Source: Sphingomonas adhaesiva
GTDB lineage: Bacteria; Pseudomonadota; Alphaproteobacteria; Sphingomonadales; Sphingomonadaceae
DNA: 64,000 nucleotides
NCBI RefSeq assembly: GCF_002374855.1
Contig: NZ_NWVC01000003.1
Span: forward strand, 62,001 to 126,000
Direction of reading: 5' to 3'
Shown here: positions 54,041 through 64,000 of the stretch, piece by piece
How positions within the stretch are numbered: position 1 is the first letter of the stretch
Layout: the number at the start of each line of letters is the position of its first letter
Position numbers and translations under genes: made by a program
Notes under the pieces: generated by a model
The model's input: only the letters and a program-made list of their open reading frames with translations
Told to the model about the DNA's origin: nothing
The model's database searches: none

Positions 54041-54699
54041 TTCCAATCCTCGATTGCTAAGCATGTGGCGCCTAAGCGTTCTCTAGCATGCTTTAATTTA
54101 CTTATTAGTTCGTCCAGATCTGACAATGAGCTTTGAAAGCAAATGTCTTCGTCTGTGTCCAGATTAAGATAAAATACCGCAAGAGGAACTTTGTCAATAA
54201 TATCGTTTTCTGCATTAAATGCAATGCGCGCATCGATCGCAAAGTCTATATAGCGAAACGACGGAAGTATAGAATTTGCAACCTTGGAAACGTCGAAATC
54301 GCGCTTTATAGCGTCTTTCTTCTTAAGTGCGATGCCGAGAATTTCACTAACTATCGGCCTCGATTGTTCATCAATCAGGCCCTCCGGCGCGGCGTCAAAA
54401 AAGTCGTCTTTAGATACATCAATATCGAATACAGATCCTACTGTCAGAGCGACAGCGGATAGAAGATCTCCAACGATATTGCGATCAATACCTGATAAAC
54501 TTGCGGCGACATCCGGGTCGTATCTCGACCGCTTCGAGAAATTCGAGGAAACGTAATCGATAATAGTGTTAAGTTTGTCGGTTTCTAAATTCCCAAGGAG
54601 AGTGTAACCCATCTTAATGTGGGGGAATGCCGAACTTGGTAAATCAACCAAGCGATGCCGAAGTGTCTTCTGAGCAACAGTCAGCTCGGCGACGTCCAT
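54037..54699 (-). CDS. COMM-domain-like protein in AT-rich island
   Basis: 220 residues, first gene of the island operon. By eye it has the two-part layout of COMMD proteins: a helical N-terminal region (about 40-140, e.g. 'GIDRNIVGDLLSAVALTVGS' and 'SKDDFF') followed by a C-terminal block that parallels the COMM domain. 'LPSFRYIDFAIDARIAF' corresponds to the usual 'LPRLVDLDWRVDIK' strand, 'VPLAVFYLNL' to the next strand, and 'SDLDELISKLKHARERL' to the final helix. COMMD proteins are known from eukaryotes as Commander-complex subunits. No signal peptide or membrane helix. Relation is inferred from pattern only; alternatively an unrelated alpha+beta fold. Confidence 0.72.
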   Translation of the reverse strand: MDVAELTVAQKTLRHRLVDLPSSAFPHIKMGYTLLGNLETDKLNTIIDYVSSNFSKRSRYDPDVAASLSGIDRNIVGDLLSAVALTVGSVFDIDVSKDDFFDAAPEGLIDEQSRPIVSEILGIALKKKDAIKRDFDVSKVANSILPSFRYIDFAIDARIAFNAENDIIDKVPLAVFYLNLDTDEDICFQSSLSDLDELISKLKHARERLGATCLAIEDWK

Positions 54700-54788
54700 G
54701 TCTGATCCTCTCGGTGGCCGATCTCTGACATCTAAGGCACAAATTTATCTGCTACGCAATGATGGAGGCGATATAGCGATTTTCCCTA

Positions 54789-57674
<2,886 letters not shown>

Positions 57675-57796
57675 GCGGGGGTATGTTCCAGATTTGTTCG
57701 CGCCCGTCCAGCCGGCGCCGTCCGGCGGGATGTGGGGCGATGGGGGGAGCGGGGCAAGATGAGCGGTGGAACGATGAAGGTGGCGGCTTCGATCCG

Positions 57797-57824
57797 TTGC
57801 ACCGCGGGCGGGGTGTCTTATATC
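57797..57824 (+). promoter_or_regulatory. Candidate promoter before the small basic protein gene
   Basis: TTGCAC (57797-57802) and TATATC (57819-57824) with a 16-bp spacer, 26 bp before the GTG at 57851. Both boxes are reasonable sigma-70-type matches in otherwise GC-rich DNA, and the site lies in the divergent gap with uvrA. Confidence 0.45.
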
Positions 57825-57850
57825 CCTGTCACACAGGCGAGGTGAGCGAC

Positions 57851-58237
57851 GTGGCCAAGAAGAAGGCGAAGAAGGGCAAGCTGCCCAAGGAGATCCTGGG
57901 CGTGAAGCTGCCCAAGGAGCTGCGCAAGGCGGGTGACGAGCTGATCGGGCAGGCCGGGGCGGCGGTGGCGAGCGCGGCGGGGCGGCAGGCGATCGCGGGC
58001 GCGCTGACGGTCGCGGCGGCGGCGGCCAGCGCGGCGATCGCGCGCAAGGTGTCCGAGGGAACGGCAGACGGGGCGGGCACGCCGCGCGCCGCCGCTTCCG
58101 CCCCCGCGGCCGGGACGGCGGGCGAGGCGCCGCCGCCGCAGGGCACGCAGCGCGCACCCGATCCGCAGGCGGTGGCCGATGCGGTGGTGCAGGCCGCCGA
58201 CGCGGTGCTGGGGCGGCTGTTCGGGAAGCGGGCGTAG
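57851..58237 (+). CDS. Small Lys/Ala-rich protein, unknown function
   Basis: 128 residues. A very basic start ('[20 protein letters not shown]') is followed by an Ala-rich stretch (about 35-65) that may be a membrane-associated or amphipathic helix, then a Pro/Ala linker and a short C-terminal helix. I chose GTG 57851, with GAGGTG 7 nt upstream, over GTG 57842. Similar proteins are conserved but unnamed in sphingomonads. Confidence 0.72.
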   Translation: MAKKKAKKGKLPKEILGVKLPKELRKAGDELIGQAGAAVASAAGRQAIAGALTVAAAAASAAIARKVSEGTADGAGTPRAAASAPAAGTAGEAPPPQGTQRAPDPQAVADAVVQAADAVLGRLFGKRA

Positions 58238-58536
58238 CGGCGGACGGCGCTGGGCGTGCCGGTCGTCCGGGACTGTGTGCCGCCTTTCGGAAGCGGACGG
58301 GCCTATAACGAAAGAGCGGCGTGCAGACGTCGCCCCAGCGAAGGCTGGGGCCTTTCCGGAGCAGGCGTGTGTGCCGCGGGGAGATCCCAGCTTTCGCTGG
58401 GATGACGTGGTGGGGCCGGGGCGGCATGAAGTGCGAAGCCGAGGCGCATAAGCAATCAGGACGGTCGCGACCGCGGGTTGACGCGCCTCGCCCATAAGTA
58501 TTGTTATGCCGCCATAAGCAGCTTGAGGAGAGGCCG
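58238..58536. repeat. Intergenic region with palindromic element (58329-58408)
   Basis: About 300 bp. The element has arms 'GTCGCCCCAGCGAAGGCTGG' and 'ATCCCAGCTTTCGCTGGGAT', a colour variant of the same family found elsewhere in the window. Three CATAAG hexamers follow at about 58447, 58493 and 58513, the last just before the ribosome site 'GAGGAGAGG' of the enoyl-CoA hydratase gene; they could be an operator, but this is speculative. Confidence 0.6.
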
Positions 58537-59427
58537 GTGGCATACGAACAGATCATCTACGAGGTCGCCGACGGGGTCGCGACGATCACGCTGAACCGGC
58601 CGGAGAAGCTGAACGCCTTTACCGGCACGATGATGGCCGAGCTGATCGCCGCGTTCGACGCGAGCGATGCCGACGACGACGTGCGTTGCGTGATCGTGAC
58701 CGGCGCGGGGCGCGCGTTCTGCGCCGGCGCGGACCTGTCGGCGGGGGGCAAGACGTTCGACTACGAAAGCCGCGGCGAGGAATCGCCGGTCGGGCCGGAC
58801 GGCGAGCTGCGCTATGCCAGCGAGAGCGCGCGCGACGGCGGCGGGCGGCTGACGCTGCGCATCTTCGAATCGCTCAAGCCGGTGATCGCGGCGATCAACG
58901 GCCCGGCGGTGGGCGTGGGCAGCACGATGACGCTGCCGATGGACATCCGGCTGGCGAGCGACACCGCGCGCATGGGCTTCGTGTTCGCGCGGCGCGGGAT
59001 CGTGCCGGAAGCGGCGTCGAGCTATTTCCTGCCGCGCGTCGTCGGGATCAGCCAGGCGCTGGAATGGTGCTATTCCGGCCGCGTCTTCGACGCCGCCGAG
59101 GCGCAGGCGGGCGGGCTGGTGAAGGAGGTGCTGCCCGCCGACCGGCTGCTGGCGCGCGCCAACGAACTGGCCCGCGAGATCGCCGACAATACCGCCCCGG
59201 TATCGGTGGCGCTGACGCGCGCGATGCTGTGGCGGGGGCTGGGCTATTCGCACCCGATGGACGCGCACAAGGTCGACAGCCGCGCGATCCTGTCGCGCGG
59301 GCGGTCGGGCGATGCGAAGGAGGGCGTGACGTCGTTCCTGGAGAAGCGCGCGCCGGTCTATCCCGACCGGGTGAGCCGGGACATGCCGGACTTCGTGCCG
59401 TGGTGGGAGGAGCAGCGTTATTCGTGA
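58537..59427 (+). CDS. Enoyl-CoA hydratase/isomerase (crotonase) family protein
   Basis: 296 residues from GTG with GAGGAGAGG just upstream. Crotonase hallmarks are '[20 protein letters not shown]', oxyanion-hole '[15 protein letters not shown]' and '[20 protein letters not shown]', then '[20 protein letters not shown]' with the catalytic-type Glu. The C-terminus ends '[12 protein letters not shown]'. It hydrates or isomerises an enoyl-CoA in fatty-acid or aromatic catabolism; the substrate is unknown. Confidence 0.9.
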   Translation: MAYEQIIYEVADGVATITLNRPEKLNAFTGTMMAELIAAFDASDADDDVRCVIVTGAGRAFCAGADLSAGGKTFDYESRGEESPVGPDGELRYASESARDGGGRLTLRIFESLKPVIAAINGPAVGVGSTMTLPMDIRLASDTARMGFVFARRGIVPEAASSYFLPRVVGISQALEWCYSGRVFDAAEAQAGGLVKEVLPADRLLARANELAREIADNTAPVSVALTRAMLWRGLGYSHPMDAHKVDSRAILSRGRSGDAKEGVTSFLEKRAPVYPDRVSRDMPDFVPWWEEQRYS

Positions 59428-59908
59428 TGTGATTCGTGAACGCGCAGGCGCGAAGAAGGTCGGGTTCACGCGAAGACGCGAAGACGCGAAGGGGGGGTAG
59501 TTCACGCGGAGGCGCGGAGCGCACGGAGGGGGTGTGGCGGGGTGTCGTCGTGCTCGTCGGTGGCGTTGGGGAGGGAGCCTGCGGCGCTTGGCCTCGCCCT
59601 TGCCCCGGTATCCGTCGCCCCTGCGCAGGCAGGGGCCGATCTCTGCCCGCGTCCCGACCGGCGCGACCAACGAACGCGACGCCCATGTGTCGGCTCGACC
59701 GGCACACGAACCAGCAATAGGCCCCTGCCTGCACAGGGGCGACCGGTTTGGATGGCCGTTGCGGGCACCGCGGGGATTTTGTGGGGATGGGGTGCTTTCG
59801 ATCGCGGGAGATCCCGGCTTTCGCCGGGATGACGCAGGGGGGGCGGGTGGCGCGGGGCGGTGAACCTCCCCGCCGGTGCGGCGCGTTGGGGCGGGACGGA
59901 GGTGCGGC
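59428..59908. repeat. Intergenic repeats between enoyl-CoA hydratase and rpiA
   Basis: About 480 bp without a supported gene. 59431-59530 holds tandem 'CACGCGAAGACGCGAAG' units as at 36562. From about 59617 to 59744 and on to 59833 are three palindromic arms, 'CGCCCCTGCGCAGGCAGGGG', 'GGCCCCTGCCTGCACAGGGG' and 'ATCCCGGCTTTCGCCGGGAT', from the dispersed family. rpiA's ribosome site GGAGGTG is at the right edge. Confidence 0.65.
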
Positions 59909-60571
59909 GTGCGTGACGAGGACAAGCGGCTGGCGGCCGAGGCGGCGGTGGCGGAGGTGCGGGACGGGATGCTCGTCGGGCTGGGCACCGGATCGACCGT
60001 GGCGTTCGCGATCGCGGCGCTGATCGCGCGGGGTGCGCGGATCGAGACGGTGGCGACCAGCATCGACAGCGCGGCGAAGGCGCGCGCGGGCGGGCTGGTG
60101 GTACGCGACTTCGCCGATGTGGCGCGCGTCGACCTGACCATCGACGGCGCGGACGAGGTGGATGCGCGGCTGTTCGCGATCAAGGGCGCGGGCGGAGCGA
60201 TGCTGCGCGAGAAGATCGTCGCGGCGGCCTCCGTGCGGATGGTGGTGATCGCCGACGGATCGAAGCGGGTGGCCGCGATCGGCGCGGCGAAGCTGCCGGT
60301 CGAGGTGCTGCCGTTCGCGCGCGCCTTCGTGGCCGACCGGCTGGCGGCGCTGGGCGCGGCGGTGACGGTGCGTGACGGGGTGACCGACAACGGCAATATC
60401 GTGCTGGACGCGCGGTTCGGCGCGATCCCCGATCCGGCGGCGCTGGCGCGCGCGATCGCGGCGATTCCGGGCGCGCTGGGGCACGGGCTGTTCCTGTCGC
60501 AGGTCGATGCCGCCTATATCGCCGACGACGGCGTCGTTACGCGGCTGGAACGCGGCGACGCGAGCCGTTAA
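59909..60571 (+). CDS. rpiA: Ribose-5-phosphate isomerase A
   Basis: 220 residues from GTG (GGAGGTG 5 nt upstream). 'VGLGTGSTVAFAIAALIARG' (22-41), catalytic 'DLTIDGADEVDARLFAIKGA', 'REKIVAAASVRMVVIADGSK' and 'TDNGNIVLD' are RpiA motifs. It interconverts ribose 5-phosphate and ribulose 5-phosphate in the pentose phosphate pathway; first of rpiA-tkt-tal. Confidence 0.95.
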   Translation: MRDEDKRLAAEAAVAEVRDGMLVGLGTGSTVAFAIAALIARGARIETVATSIDSAAKARAGGLVVRDFADVARVDLTIDGADEVDARLFAIKGAGGAMLREKIVAAASVRMVVIADGSKRVAAIGAAKLPVEVLPFARAFVADRLAALGAAVTVRDGVTDNGNIVLDARFGAIPDPAALARAIAAIPGALGHGLFLSQVDAAYIADDGVVTRLERGDASR

Positions 60572-60640
60572 GGGGGCCGGGACTCGGCAACCGGCGCCCG
60601 GCCGGTGCGTTGGCATGACCATTCCGGACAAGAGGTTTCC

Positions 60641-62716
60641 ATGACCGATACCGCCACCCTGCCTGCGGGCGTTCATGAAGACGGCAGCCCCGAGCGGCTG
60701 CAGATCGACACCATCCGCACCCTGTCGATGGACGCGGTGCAGGCGGCCAATTCGGGCCACCCGGGCACGCCGATGGCGCTGGCGCCGGTGGGCTGGACGA
60801 TCTGGACGCAGTTCCTGCGCTACGACCCCGCGCATGCCGACTGGCCGAACCGCGACCGCTTCGTCCTGTCGGTCGGCCATGCGTCGATGCTGCTCTATTC
60901 GCTGCTGTACCTGGCCGGCGTCGAGGAGATCGACGCCGACGGCAACAAGAGCGGCCAGCCGGCGGTGAGCCTGGACGATATCCGCCAGTTCCGCCAGCTG
61001 GGATCGAAGACGCCGGGCCACCCCGAATATCGCCACACGACGGGTGTCGAGACGACCACCGGGCCGCTGGGCGCGGGTTGCGGCAATTCGGTGGGCATGG
61101 CGATCGCCGAACGCTGGCTGGCGGCGCGGTACAACACGCCCGACTTCGCGCTGTTCGACCACGACGTCTACACGCTGTGCGGCGACGGCGACATGATGGA
61201 GGGCGTGAGCGCCGAGGCCGCGTCGCTGGCCGGGCACCTGAAGCTGTCGAACCTGTGCTGGATCTACGACAGCAACCATATCTCGATCGAGGGCGGCACC
61301 GACCTGGCGTTCGACGAGGACGTGGGCAAAAGGTTCGAGGCCTATGGCTGGAACGTCATCCATGTCGACGATGCCAATGACGTCGCCGCGCTGACCGCCG
61401 CGATCCAGGCGTTCCGCGATGAGCAGGACCGCCCGACGATGATCGTCGTCCGCTCGGTGATCGGCTGGGGTTCCCCGCGCGCCGGCACCGAAAAGGCGCA
61501 TGGCGAGCCGCTGGGCGCCGAGAATATCGTCAAGACCAAGGAAGCCTACGGCTGGCCGACCGACAAGGACTTCTACGTCCCCGAGGGCGTGAAGGAGGCG
61601 TTCGGCAAGGCGGTGAAGGACCGCGGCGGCGCGGCGCGCGACGAATGGGTCGCGCTGTTCGACCGCTATCGCGCGGCGCATCCCGACAAGGCGGCCGAGC
61701 TGGACGCGATGTGGAAGGACGAGCTGCCCGAAGGCTGGGACAGCGAGATCCCGGTGTTCGAGGCGGACGACAAGGGCGTCGCCAGCCGCGACGCGGGCGG
61801 CAAGGTGCTGAACGCGATCGCGAAGAAGGTGCCGTGGCTGCTGGGCGGCTCCGCCGACCTGGCGCCGTCGACCAAGACCGACATCAAGGGCGCCGCGTCG
61901 TTCGAGGCGGACAATTACGCCGGCAGCAATTTCCACTTCGGCGTGCGCGAACATGCGATGGGCGCGGTGGTCAACGGCATGTCGCTGTCGCACCTGCGCG
62001 GCTATGGCTCCACCTTCCTGGTCTTCCTCGATTACATGCGCGCGCCGGTGCGGCTGGCGGCGCTGATGGAGGTGGGATCGGTGTTCGTGTTCACGCACGA
62101 TTCGATCGGCGTGGGCGAGGACGGGCCGACCCACCAGCCGATCGAGCATCTGGCGACGATGCGCGCGATCCCCGGCCTCGACACGATCCGCCCGTGCGAC
62201 GCCAACGAGGTCGCCGCGGCATGGCGCGCGGTGATGAAGGAAGCCGGCACCCCCGCCGCGCTGGTGCTGTCGCGCCAGGCGCTGCCGACGCTGGACCGCG
62301 GCAAATACGCGAGCGCCGACGGGCTGGAGAAGGGCGCCTATGTCCTTGCCGACAGCGACGGCACGCCCGAGGTGATCCTGATCGCGACCGGTTCGGAAGT
62401 CGCGCTGGCGGTGAAGGCGTACGAGCAGCTGACGGGCGAGGGCGTGAAGGCGCGCGTCGTGTCGATGCCCAGCTGGTACCGCTACGAAGTGCAGGACGCC
62501 GCCTACAAGGAAAGCGTGCTGCCCCGCGCGGTGAAGGCGCGCGTCGCGATCGAGATGGCCGGATCGCTCGGCTGGGACCGCTATGTCGGGTACGAGGGGC
62601 GGCAGATCACCATGTCGACGTTCGGCGCCTCCGCCCCGATCGCCAAGCTGCAGGACAAGTACGGCTTCACGGTCGAGAACGTCGTGAAGGTGGCGAAGGA
62701 AGCGATGGCGGGCTGA
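60641..62716 (+). CDS. tkt: Transketolase
   Basis: 691 residues. TPP-binding '[20 protein letters not shown]' with '[18 protein letters not shown]' (GDG..N), '[17 protein letters not shown]' and the pyrimidine-domain '[20 protein letters not shown]' are canonical. It moves two-carbon units between sugars in the pentose phosphate pathway. AGAGGT precedes the ATG. Confidence 0.96.
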   Translation: MTDTATLPAGVHEDGSPERLQIDTIRTLSMDAVQAANSGHPGTPMALAPVGWTIWTQFLRYDPAHADWPNRDRFVLSVGHASMLLYSLLYLAGVEEIDADGNKSGQPAVSLDDIRQFRQLGSKTPGHPEYRHTTGVETTTGPLGAGCGNSVGMAIAERWLAARYNTPDFALFDHDVYTLCGDGDMMEGVSAEAASLAGHLKLSNLCWIYDSNHISIEGGTDLAFDEDVGKRFEAYGWNVIHVDDANDVAALTAAIQAFRDEQDRPTMIVVRSVIGWGSPRAGTEKAHGEPLGAENIVKTKEAYGWPTDKDFYVPEGVKEAFGKAVKDRGGAARDEWVALFDRYRAAHPDKAAELDAMWKDELPEGWDSEIPVFEADDKGVASRDAGGKVLNAIAKKVPWLLGGSADLAPSTKTDIKGAASFEADNYAGSNFHFGVREHAMGAVVNGMSLSHLRGYGSTFLVFLDYMRAPVRLAALMEVGSVFVFTHDSIGVGEDGPTHQPIEHLATMRAIPGLDTIRPCDANEVAAAWRAVMKEAGTPAALVLSRQALPTLDRGKYASADGLEKGAYVLADSDGTPEVILIATGSEVALAVKAYEQLTGEGVKARVVSMPSWYRYEVQDAAYKESVLPRAVKARVAIEMAGSLGWDRYVGYEGRQITMSTFGASAPIAKLQDKYGFTVENVVKVAKEAMAG

Positions 62717-62718
62717 TC

Positions 62719-62809
62719 GTCATGCCGGGCTTGTTCCGGCATCCACCGCGCCAATATCATGAGGACGGACGTGTGGACGGGTGGACCCCGGAACATGTCC
62801 GGGGTGACG
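62719..62809. repeat. Palindromic element between tkt and tal
   Basis: Starts 'GTCATGCCGGGCTTGTTCCG' 2 bp after the tkt stop and ends 'GAACATGTCCGGGGTGACG' shortly before the tal ribosome site. It fills nearly the whole 105-bp gap inside the pentose phosphate operon, so it may act as an mRNA processing or stabilising hairpin. Confidence 0.7.
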
Positions 62810-62821
62810 AAGGAGTGTGAC

Positions 62822-63925
62822 GTGAGCAAGCTGCAGGATCTGAGCAACGCCGGCACCGCGGTGTGGCTGGACTTCGTGGACCGCAAGTTCCTGAACGCCG
62901 GCGGGCTGCAGAAGCTGGTCGACGAGGACGGGCTGAGCGGCGTCACCTCCAACCCGACGATCTTCGAGAAGGCGATGGGGTCGGGCGAAGCCTATGACGC
63001 GGGTTTCGCCGCGTTCGACAAGGCCAACCCCGGCGCGACCGCGATGGCGCGGTACGAGGCGCAGGCAGTGAAGGACATCCAGGCGGCGTGCGACACGCTG
63101 CGCCCGGTCTACGACCGGCTGGACGCCAAGGACGGCTATGTCAGCCTGGAAGTGTCCCCCTATCTGGCGATGAAGGGGCCGGAAACCGCCGAGGAGGCCG
63201 AGCGGCTGTGGCAGGCGGTGGACCGCCCCAATCTGATGATCAAGATCCCCGGCACCGACGACGGCGTGCGCGCGATCCGCGACACGATCGCCAAGGGGAT
63301 CAACGTCAACGTGACGCTGCTGTTCTCGATCGCGGCCTATCAGAAGGTGGCGAACGCCTATGCCGAGGGGCTGGAGGAGCGCGCCGAAAAGGGCCTGCCG
63401 ATCGACCGCATCGCCAGCGTCGCCAGCTTCTTCGTCAGCCGCATCGACAGCAAGATCGACGACAAGATCGACGCGGGCGTCGGCGGTGACGAGGCCAAGG
63501 CGCTGAAGGGCAAGGTGGCGATCGCCAACGCCAAGCTGGCCTATGCCTGGTACCAGGAGTTCATCGCGTCCGACCGCTGGCAGAAGCTGGCCGCCAAGGG
63601 CGGGCAGCCGCAGCGGCTGCTGTGGGCGTCGACCGGCACCAAGAACCCGGATTACCCGGACACGCTGTACGTCGACACGCTGATCGGGCCGGAGACGGTC
63701 AACACCATGCCGCCCAAGACGATGGATGCGTTCCGCGACCACGGCACCGTCGCGCAGACGCTGACCGACGACGTCGATGGCGCGAAGAAGGTACTGGCCG
63801 ATGCCGAGCGGCTGGGGCTGGACCTGGACGGCGTCACCGCGACGCTGGTGGAGGAAGGCGTGGCGAGCTTCGCCACGTCGTTCGACGATCTGCTGAAGGT
63901 GATCGGGGAAAAGCAGCCGGCGTGA
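62822..63925 (+). CDS. tal: Transaldolase
   Basis: 367 residues from GTG (AAGGAG 7 nt upstream). The Schiff-base Lys is about 141 in 'NLMIKIPGTDDGVRAI'; 'GVTSNPTIFEKAM' (about 41-53), 'INVNVTLLFSIAAYQKVANA' and 'LLWASTGTKNPDYPDTLYVD' fix the TAL family, of the longer actinobacterial/cyanobacterial-like type rather than the short TalB. It transfers dihydroxyacetone units in the pentose phosphate pathway. Confidence 0.95.
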   Translation: MSKLQDLSNAGTAVWLDFVDRKFLNAGGLQKLVDEDGLSGVTSNPTIFEKAMGSGEAYDAGFAAFDKANPGATAMARYEAQAVKDIQAACDTLRPVYDRLDAKDGYVSLEVSPYLAMKGPETAEEAERLWQAVDRPNLMIKIPGTDDGVRAIRDTIAKGINVNVTLLFSIAAYQKVANAYAEGLEERAEKGLPIDRIASVASFFVSRIDSKIDDKIDAGVGGDEAKALKGKVAIANAKLAYAWYQEFIASDRWQKLAAKGGQPQRLLWASTGTKNPDYPDTLYVDTLIGPETVNTMPPKTMDAFRDHGTVAQTLTDDVDGAKKVLADAERLGLDLDGVTATLVEEGVASFATSFDDLLKVIGEKQPA

Positions 63926-63927
63926 TC

Positions 63928-64000
63928 GTGGACGGCGGGGGTGGTGGTTCCCGACCGCCGCCGGTGGTGCGGATACTGTGGATGAGCCGCGCGAAGATGC
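63928..64000 (+). CDS. Possible start of a further gene, truncated by the window
   Basis: An open frame from GTG 63928, 2 bp after the tal stop, stays open to the window edge (24 codons; 'RPPPVVRILWMSRAKM' at the end). No ribosome site is clear, and the Gly/Pro-rich opening is not diagnostic, so this is a tentative call. Internal GTG/ATG codons could equally be the start. Confidence 0.3.
   Translation, partial: MDGGGGGSRPPPVVRILWMSRAKM

Larger units (their letters stand above)
53110..54780. other. AT-rich island between the terminase-like gene and uvrA
   Basis: Base composition changes abruptly near 53110 and 54780 from about 70% GC to roughly 42-46% GC (by eye), with AT-ended codons and few of the GTG starts usual elsewhere. 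It contains only a three-gene minus-strand operon. No tRNA, integrase, insertion sequence or direct repeat was found at the edges, so the mode of entry is unknown. The composition is strong evidence for recent horizontal transfer. Confidence 0.85.

Noticed and set aside
53110..54780. Integrative element with att sites
   Set aside because: No integrase, tRNA or matching direct repeats were seen at the two composition boundaries; the term island is kept for composition only.
59048..62149. A 1033-codon open frame on the minus strand
   Set aside because: It lies opposite the enoyl-CoA hydratase, rpiA and tkt genes, which have clear domains. The antisense product has shadow composition and no family.

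Overview
The window is high-GC (roughly 68-70% by eye), densely packed alphaproteobacterial chromosome, most like Sphingomonas or a close sphingomonad. Pointers are a MucR/Ros regulator of the zinc-less sphingomonad type, a fused cysNC gene, ybgC-tolQRAB-pal with a Pro/Ala/Lys-rich TolA, many GTG starts with 4-bp gene overlaps, and short dispersed palindromes built on 'GTCATGCCGGAC..GTTCCGGCATCC'. No rRNA, tRNA, CRISPR array, insertion sequence or plasmid gene was found.

Layout. 1-1738 (minus): three-subunit molybdenum hydroxylase of PaoABC/YagTSR type, Mo subunit cut by the window edge. 1791-3111: secreted glycerophosphodiesterase and a small lipoprotein. 3427-7960: ybgC-tolQ-tolR-tolA-tolB-pal envelope operon. 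8362-9761 (minus): MpaB-like oxygenase and MucR. 10007-13487: two secreted amidohydrolase-fold proteins and a nitrilase-family amidase. 13518-17187 (minus): cytochrome P450, zinc alcohol dehydrogenase and luciferase-like monooxygenase, a likely catabolic operon. 17262-20115 (minus): ccmF-ccmG-ccmH. 20270-24034: cysQ-cysD-cysNC sulfate activation. 24511-27336 (minus): a Thr-rich leader peptide with an attenuator, then thrS and infC; infC appears to start at AUC. 27444-29097: retropepsin-like protease and a diguanylate-cyclase-like protein. 29122-31416: divergent ldcA and an Mpl/MurC-like ligase. 31444-36539: secreted proteins, glyoxalase I/II, a Cys/Met-metabolism PLP enzyme and a SIMPL protein. 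36803-43546: BVMO-like monooxygenase, ModE-like regulator, flavoprotein, pirin, PrmA and an SDR. 43563-46302 (minus): two tandem soluble chemoreceptors of equal length. 46482-49086: sdhC-sdhD-sdhA; no sdhB follows. 49218-53042: C13 peptidase, ClpP-like protease, J-domain protein, BolA and a terminase-small-subunit-like protein. 53110-54780: an AT-rich island with a three-gene operon of unknown function. 54789-57674 (minus): uvrA. 57851-63925: small basic protein, enoyl-CoA hydratase, then rpiA, tkt and tal of the pentose phosphate pathway.

Three items deserve most attention. (1) The thrS leader encodes a 23-residue peptide with five consecutive Thr codons, followed by mutually exclusive hairpins and a terminator: an apparently complete ribosome-mediated attenuator for an aminoacyl-tRNA synthetase. 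(2) The AT-rich island encodes a 220-residue protein that by eye matches the eukaryotic COMMD architecture, next to two membrane proteins. (3) The middle gene of that island is split into two frames meeting at a dnaX-type A_AAA_AAG slippery heptamer, which suggests programmed -1 frameshifting or an indel. The infC AUC start is a clear example of a known rare feature.
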